In this document: positions 63,203 through 64,000 of the stretch, one piece after another | Position numbering within the stretch: position 1 is the stretch's first letter | How the letters are laid out: the number at the start of each line of letters is the position of its first letter | Assembly (NCBI GenBank): GCA_017477935.1 | Contig: JAFVIC010000065.1 | Location: forward strand, 1-64,000 | Direction: 5' to 3' | DNA from: Akkermansia sp. | GTDB taxonomy: Bacteria; Verrucomicrobiota; Verrucomicrobiia; Verrucomicrobiales; Akkermansiaceae | DNA: 64,000 nt | The notes under the pieces: model-generated | Told to the model about the DNA's origin: nothing | The model's input: only the letters and a program-made list of their open reading frames with translations | The model's database searches: none | Program-made: the position numbers and the translations under genes

Positions 63203-63976
63203 CTACAGCTCTATTTCCAGGCCATCGTAGGCGGGAGCCATGAAGTCAGGCAGCAAGCGGGCGGTGGCTTCATAATCAACCGCATGGCCGCAATGGGTCA
63301 GGAAACCGCGGCGGGGTGCCAGTTGCTGCATAAGCTCCACATTCTCTGCAACGCTGATGTGGGTGTGGTGCTCGCGGGTTGTCAGGCCATCCATGGCGAG
63401 AGCATCCAGCCCCTGCAGGAGCGTGCGTGAACTTTCGGGCAGCACTTTAATATCAGGCACATAACCGAAAGAAGTACCACCGCTGCGGAACACGTAGCCA
63501 TAGGTTTCGACCGATGCATGCTCCACCGGCACGGGAGTCACTTCGATATCCCCCACGGTGAAAGGCTCTCCGGCGTGGTCATGCGCCTGCGGGCGAATAT
63601 AGCCCTTGTAGGTATTCTGCTCAGAGAACGCCCAGGCAAACATACGGCGCAGGTGAGCCAGGCAACTCGTGCCCGCATAGAGCGGCAGCCTGTCATCGCG
63701 CCGCCAGCAAAAGGCGCGCATATCATCGAAACCGGTCGTATGGTCCAGGTGCTCGTGGGTATAAATGACGGCATCTATGGCTGTAAGATTGTGCCGCAGG
63801 GCCTGCTGGCGCAGGTCGGGACACGAATCCACCAGCAGGCGCGTGCCCGCAGACTGCACGAGCACCGACGAGCGCAAGCGCTTGTTGCGCGGGTCGTCAG
63901 AGCGGCACACATCACACTGACAACCGATTACAGGCACCCCGGTTGATGTGCCGCTGCCAAGAAAAAGTACTTTCAT
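63203..63976 (-). CDS. MBL-fold metallohydrolase, PhnP-like
   Basis: 257 residues. The metallo-beta-lactamase motif THEHLDHTTG (73-82) gives the HxHxDH site, with later metal residues in DGLTTREHHTHIS and LTHCGHAVDYE. The N-terminal GSGTSTGVPVIGCQCDVCRS with its Cys pair is typical of PhnP-type phosphoribosyl cyclic phosphodiesterases and close RNase Z relatives. No phosphonate (phn) genes are nearby, so the substrate is uncertain. It starts 24 bases from the window end; its promoter lies outside or at the edge. Confidence 0.85.
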   Translation of the reverse strand: MKVLFLGSGTSTGVPVIGCQCDVCRSDDPRNKRLRSSVLVQSAGTRLLVDSCPDLRQQALRHNLTAIDAVIYTHEHLDHTTGFDDMRAFCWRRDDRLPLYAGTSCLAHLRRMFAWAFSEQNTYKGYIRPQAHDHAGEPFTVGDIEVTPVPVEHASVETYGYVFRSGGTSFGYVPDIKVLPESSRTLLQGLDALAMDGLTTREHHTHISVAENVELMQQLAPRRGFLTHCGHAVDYEATARLLPDFMAPAYDGLEIEL

Positions 63977-64000
63977 CGTCAGATTTTTATTTAATTCGCT

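Overview
The window looks like chromosome from a free-living or host-associated member of the Verrucomicrobiota, most likely close to Akkermansia (Akkermansiaceae). The reasons are a Minf_1886-family protein (a family I know from Verrucomicrobia and their relatives), a three-gene pseudopilin set resembling the Verru_Chthon cassette, GTP-type PEP carboxykinase, a Gram-negative envelope gene set (LptD, TolQ/TolR-like, lipoproteins, alpha-2-macroglobulin) and a giant Pmp-like autotransporter. Most genes are GC-rich. The autotransporter passenger is strikingly AT-rich. No phage, insertion sequence or CRISPR array was seen.

Layout. 1-7.8 kb holds housekeeping genes: prolyl-tRNA synthetase (partial), an M50 protease, a secreted NlpC-like protein, Minf_1886, agmatine deiminase, bL25, a lipoprotein and RNase R. 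7.9-14.1 kb is one 2071-residue autotransporter. Its passenger carries Pmp-type GGAI/FxxN repeats followed by a domain with the Cys/His/Asp arrangement of the immunoglobulin protease IdeS/Mac. 14.4-23.7 kb (minus strand) has a zinc-ribbon Ser/Thr kinase, a ROK-like kinase, AsnRS, a Nudix protein fused to a degenerate PPK2-like domain, a lipoate ligase-like protein and three pseudopilins. 23.9-30.4 kb (plus) has UppP, signal peptidase I, a squalene/phytoene synthase-like enzyme, a lipoprotein, ParB and an M28/glutaminyl-cyclase-like lipoprotein.

30.4-41.1 kb is a long minus-strand run with an envelope theme: a VanX-like dipeptidase, ExbB/TolQ, ExbD/TolR, a large TPR protein, a GT51 glycosyltransferase whose transpeptidase half has lost its SxxK and KTG residues, an inositol-phosphatase-like protein, RsmB, HPr and Enzyme I. 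An initiator tRNA, a PD-(D/E)XK nuclease-like protein, PEPCK and LptD follow. After these come a NadE-like protein that has lost its recognisable catalytic residues in both domains, HdeD, Fe/Mn-SOD, PP2C, an SDR-like protein, a dynamin-like GTPase, a CysJ-type reductase, alpha-2-macroglobulin, a tail-anchored ankyrin protein, a dNTPase and a PhnP-like hydrolase.

A trait runs through the window. Recognisable -35/-10 promoters with mostly 17-bp spacers sit only 7-15 bases upstream of the start codon in at least sixteen genes, and exactly 7 bases upstream in five. Most of these mRNAs would therefore be leaderless or nearly so. Several start codons below were chosen on this evidence, because the longest open frame would begin inside the -10 box.
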